A stretch of 64,000 bases of DNA from Gammaproteobacteria bacterium (GTDB lineage: Bacteria; Pseudomonadota; Gammaproteobacteria; Pseudomonadales; UBA5518), in contig JADKDK010000004.1 in assembly GCA_016718385.1 (NCBI GenBank), positions 310,001 to 374,000 on the forward strand, given 5' to 3'. How positions within the stretch are numbered: position 1 is the first letter of the stretch; each line of letters begins with the position of its first letter. Below the pieces are notes generated by a model. That model saw nothing but the letters and a program-made list of their open reading frames with translations. It did no database searches and had not been told where the DNA came from. This document shows positions 61,678 to 64,000 of this stretch, piece by piece. A program made the position numbers and the translations under genes.

Positions 61678-63140
61678 ATTGTCCCGCGCGCCAGATTGTC
61701 GAGCATCACGGGATCGGATGTCTGTTCCACGATCCACTTGCACATGCGGCGCACAGGCTCGATGCCGTCCTGCGGGGTCGCGGCGTCCTCGAACAGCGCC
61801 GCGGCGCCGAGCGACACCAGGCGCTGCGCTCCCTGGTACGACAGGCGATCGCGCAACTGTGTCTTCAGCGTCTCGGGGAAGATGCCGATGGTCTGCGTGT
61901 AGGCGTTGACCGAGCGCACTGCCATGTCGATGTCGTCGAGCGGCACGATGTTGCCCACCCGGCAGGCGAGCTGGCGCGCGAAGTCCACCGGCGCGTCGCT
62001 CTGCGACACGATGATCGCGCCCTCGTTCTTTCTGCCGCCGTAGACCACGTATTCGTCGCCGGCATGGCGCAGGCCGTCGATCTCGTCCTTCAGCGCGGCG
62101 TCGAAGGCCTTGTGCGGGGTGCTCAGGAACTCGGGCAGCTGCTGCAGCGCCGCGAAGGCGAGCTCGCCCAGGCGGTTGGCGCGCGCCAGCCCCGCGGCGT
62201 CGGTGCCCGACTGCACGTACACCACGCGCGCGTTTACGCAGCCTTCCTGGTTCATTGCGCCGATGTCGAGCGCCAGGCGTCGCGCCACCGATTCCAGCGT
62301 CGCCTCGTCGGCGAAGGCTTCGCGGCCGATGATCGTCGAGCTGTGCTTGGGATCGAGCGTGATCAGGTCGAGGCCCGGCTGCAGGTAGCGCGTGACGTGC
62401 CTGATGCTGGCAAAGCCGCCCCAGGCCACGATCTTCTCGACGCCGCGTGGGTCGTATATCTCCCTCTCCACGCTCTCGTCGCCGCCTTTCCAGTACACCA
62501 CGCTCATGTGCCGGGTGAGCGGGTGCTCCCGGTCCATCTCGACCATGGTGCGCGCGATCGCCGTGGCGGTGAGCGGGTCGTTCGAGGGCGTCTTGATGAT
62601 CGCGTCGGAGCGCGTGATGGCATTGCGCACGACCGTGCCCACGCTGACCATCGGCACGTTGCCCGCGATCACGTGCACGCAGCGCGCCCCGAAGGCACGC
62701 ACGCGCGTCGGAACGCCGGTGTGCACCGCGGAGGCTTGTTCCACCCAGCCCTCGAGGTAGTCGATGCCGACCAGCCGCTCGGCCATCTCGCGTACCACGG
62801 CGGGCTCGAAGGACTGCGGGATCAGTTCGTAGTAGTGGCGCAGGATCGGTTCTGACAGGCCCGAGGTGCGGCACGACAACGCGAAGGCTTCCTGCATGTG
62901 CCTGTTGGTGCGCACGTCGAGCGCCTTGCCGAGGCGCGCGAGGTATTCGACGATGTCGTCCATCGTGAGCGAGTAGAGGTCGGCCATGCGCGAGGGTTCG
63001 CGCAGCGGCAGCCTGCCGAGCGCGCATTCGATATCGGGTGTGAGGAAGCGGGCCTGGCCGTGGCGGCCGCCATGCTCTACCGTGCAGTCGTCGATGATCT
63101 CCCCGCGCAGCACGAACGGGACGCGCATGGATTCCTGCAT
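61674..63140 (-). CDS. luxC: LuxC-like acyl-CoA/fatty-acid reductase
   Basis: This is a 488-residue reductase of the LuxC family, related to aldehyde dehydrogenases, giving a fatty aldehyde. Visible regions are GARCVHVIAGNVPMVSVGTV, RNAITRSDAIIKTPSNDPLT, HMSVVYWKGGDESVEREIYD and GAMNQEGCVNARVVYVQSG, with the catalytic-Cys region EGCVNA. In luminous bacteria LuxC works with LuxD and LuxE to feed luciferase, but no luxA/luxB is here. The start at 63140 has a strong GGAGGAG site. It is divergent from the probable regulator at 63273. Confidence 0.86.
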   Translation of the reverse strand: MQESMRVPFVLRGEIIDDCTVEHGGRHGQARFLTPDIECALGRLPLREPSRMADLYSLTMDDIVEYLARLGKALDVRTNRHMQEAFALSCRTSGLSEPILRHYYELIPQSFEPAVVREMAERLVGIDYLEGWVEQASAVHTGVPTRVRAFGARCVHVIAGNVPMVSVGTVVRNAITRSDAIIKTPSNDPLTATAIARTMVEMDREHPLTRHMSVVYWKGGDESVEREIYDPRGVEKIVAWGGFASIRHVTRYLQPGLDLITLDPKHSSTIIGREAFADEATLESVARRLALDIGAMNQEGCVNARVVYVQSGTDAAGLARANRLGELAFAALQQLPEFLSTPHKAFDAALKDEIDGLRHAGDEYVVYGGRKNEGAIIVSQSDAPVDFARQLACRVGNIVPLDDIDMAVRSVNAYTQTIGIFPETLKTQLRDRLSYQGAQRLVSLGAAALFEDAATPQDGIEPVRRMCKWIVEQTSDPVMLDNLARGTM

Positions 63141-63272
63141 GGGATGACTCCTCCTGGCCGGTGTTGGTGTCTTGTGGCGCCCGGTCAGTATGCGCAGGGC
63201 GGACTGCCCCGACATCCGCCAAATGTACTACGATCTGACGCGACGGATTCGGGCAAACGAAACGGCTCACCC

Positions 63273-64000
63273 ATGGCGCGCGCACCTGATCGGCTGCTCG
63301 ACACGCTCTACGCGAGCATTCTCGACGAGCCGCCGTGGCTCGCGTTCCTCGAGGCGATGGAACAGCACGTGCCCTGCCATCACTGCACCATGGTGCTGCG
63401 CAAGCCGCGCGAAGGCGACGTCGGCACGCTGATCGCAAGCCCCGGGAACAATGCCGCGCTGGCGGCGCTGCAGCAGCATCACTTCCGCGATTCGCCGTTC
63501 CTGGAGTTGCCCGAGGGCAAGGTCTGCATTCTCGCCGAAAGCGAGCTGAAAACCGGCCACCCGGAGTACTACAGGTACATCAGGCACTACAGCGAGGCGA
63601 CCGACCTGATCGGCGTGGATCTGCTCGAGCCGCGCACCGGCATGACCTTCAGGCTGCGCGGGGCGCGCATCGACGGCGAGCCGTCTTTCGGCGAGCGCGA
63701 ACGCAGGGTGTTCGCGGCGCTGATTCCGCGCCTGCGCACGGCGATCGCGCTCTATGCACGGATCGCGTTGCAGCAATACCAGCTGAGTGTGCTCGACGAA
63801 ACCGCGAGGCAGCTCGCGATCGGCTCGATGGTGCTCGACGACAACGGCCGGGTGCTGGTGAAGAACATGGTCGCGGACCGCCTGCTGATGGATCGCGACG
63901 GCTTTCATTTGCGCGCCGGTGTGCTGCACTGCAACGAGGCGAAGGAAGACCGCGTCCTGCGCGCGCTGCTCGCGCGCTGCAGGAACGATGCGACGGCGCC
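63273..64000 (+). CDS. Probable LuxR-type regulator, N-terminal part
   Basis: This is an open frame of at least 242 residues, cut by the window end. It begins MARAPDRLLDTLYASILDEP and continues with PPWLAFLEAMEQHVPCHHCT. A central part follows that resembles the sensor region of certain LuxR-family helix-turn-helix proteins, including REYSEATDLIGVD-like text and a PAS-like stretch (SVLDETARQLAIGSMVLDDN). No helix-turn-helix is visible yet because it would lie beyond the end. The divergent position next to the luxC-like gene supports a regulatory role. The assignment rests on overall pattern only. Confidence 0.55.
   Translation, partial: MARAPDRLLDTLYASILDEPPWLAFLEAMEQHVPCHHCTMVLRKPREGDVGTLIASPGNNAALAALQQHHFRDSPFLELPEGKVCILAESELKTGHPEYYRYIRHYSEATDLIGVDLLEPRTGMTFRLRGARIDGEPSFGERERRVFAALIPRLRTAIALYARIALQQYQLSVLDETARQLAIGSMVLDDNGRVLVKNMVADRLLMDRDGFHLRAGVLHCNEAKEDRVLRALLARCRNDATA

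Noticed and set aside
60723..62855. A 710-codon plus-strand open frame
   Set aside because: It covers the LuxE-like and LuxC-like genes and the REP array between them in antisense, with no motifs.

Overview
This window is a stretch of high-GC (roughly two thirds G+C) bacterial chromosome, densely coded on both strands. It looks like an aerobic or facultative gammaproteobacterium with a catabolic, lipid- and aromatic-oriented lifestyle. Evidence for this is the number of acyl-CoA ligases, thiolase, crotonase, SDRs, a Baeyer-Villiger monooxygenase, a carotenoid oxygenase, two Fe/2-oxoglutarate dioxygenases, MipA/OmpV, SelO, Hpf and abundant GTAG-type REP palindromes. A precise taxon cannot be named from the sequence alone. 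No rRNA, tRNA, CRISPR array, prophage or transposase was seen.

Layout. 1-4.8 kb: end of an AraC-type regulator, then frdCAB encoding a Wolinella-type quinol:fumarate reductase (frdA carries a one-base frameshift), then an outer-membrane barrel closed by a strong terminator. 4.9-10.7 kb: SLC13/RCK transporter, DedA-like membrane protein, Ogt and SUI1 on the minus strand, a DMT exporter, a PaaG-like crotonase and a SnoaL-like protein. 11.2-19.5 kb: one long minus-strand arsenic operon running arsR-gapdh (a single open frame), arsJ, acr3, a P2-type ATPase, a COG0701 permease and a CxxC mini-thioredoxin, with an ArsR-type palindrome at its promoter. 19.6-24.7 kb: acyl-CoA ligase, SDR, HDOD signalling protein and a frameshifted thiolase. 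24.8-32.5 kb: amidohydrolase with divergent TetR, Hpf, CPA2 antiporter, GT41 (OGT-like) glycosyltransferase and an endolysin-like M15 peptidase.

32.5-40 kb: minus-strand cluster of carotenoid-cleavage-type oxygenase, MipA/OmpV, HSL esterase, TauD-like dioxygenase and acyl-CoA ligase, headed by a tandem-HxlR regulator. 40-43.5 kb: PaaN-like aldehyde dehydrogenase, nitronate monooxygenase and dienelactone hydrolase. 43.6-51.8 kb: metallophosphoesterase lipoprotein, PrpE, PpnP, SDR, a second TauD-like enzyme and IclR. IclR is divergent from a two-gene unit made of a Cys form of the UGSC (seleno)protein family and a translationally coupled partner of unknown function. 52-56.1 kb: four overlapping genes (DUF3348, DUF802, OmpA/MotB-like, DUF2894) that look like an ion-driven stator complex with a long cytoplasmic coiled-coil tail. 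56.3-64 kb: cupin, BVMO, SelO, then LuxE-like and LuxC-like fatty-acid reductase genes without luciferase, and the start of a probable regulator.

Most notable are the stator-like DUF802 locus, the ArsR-GAPDH reading frame inside the extended arsenic operon, the UGSC pair under an IclR palindrome, the tandem-HxlR/carotenoid-oxygenase cluster, and REP elements whose GTAG foot supplies the TAG stop codon of five different genes. Two clear single-base frameshifts (frdA, thiolase) mean that some oddities may be sequence errors.
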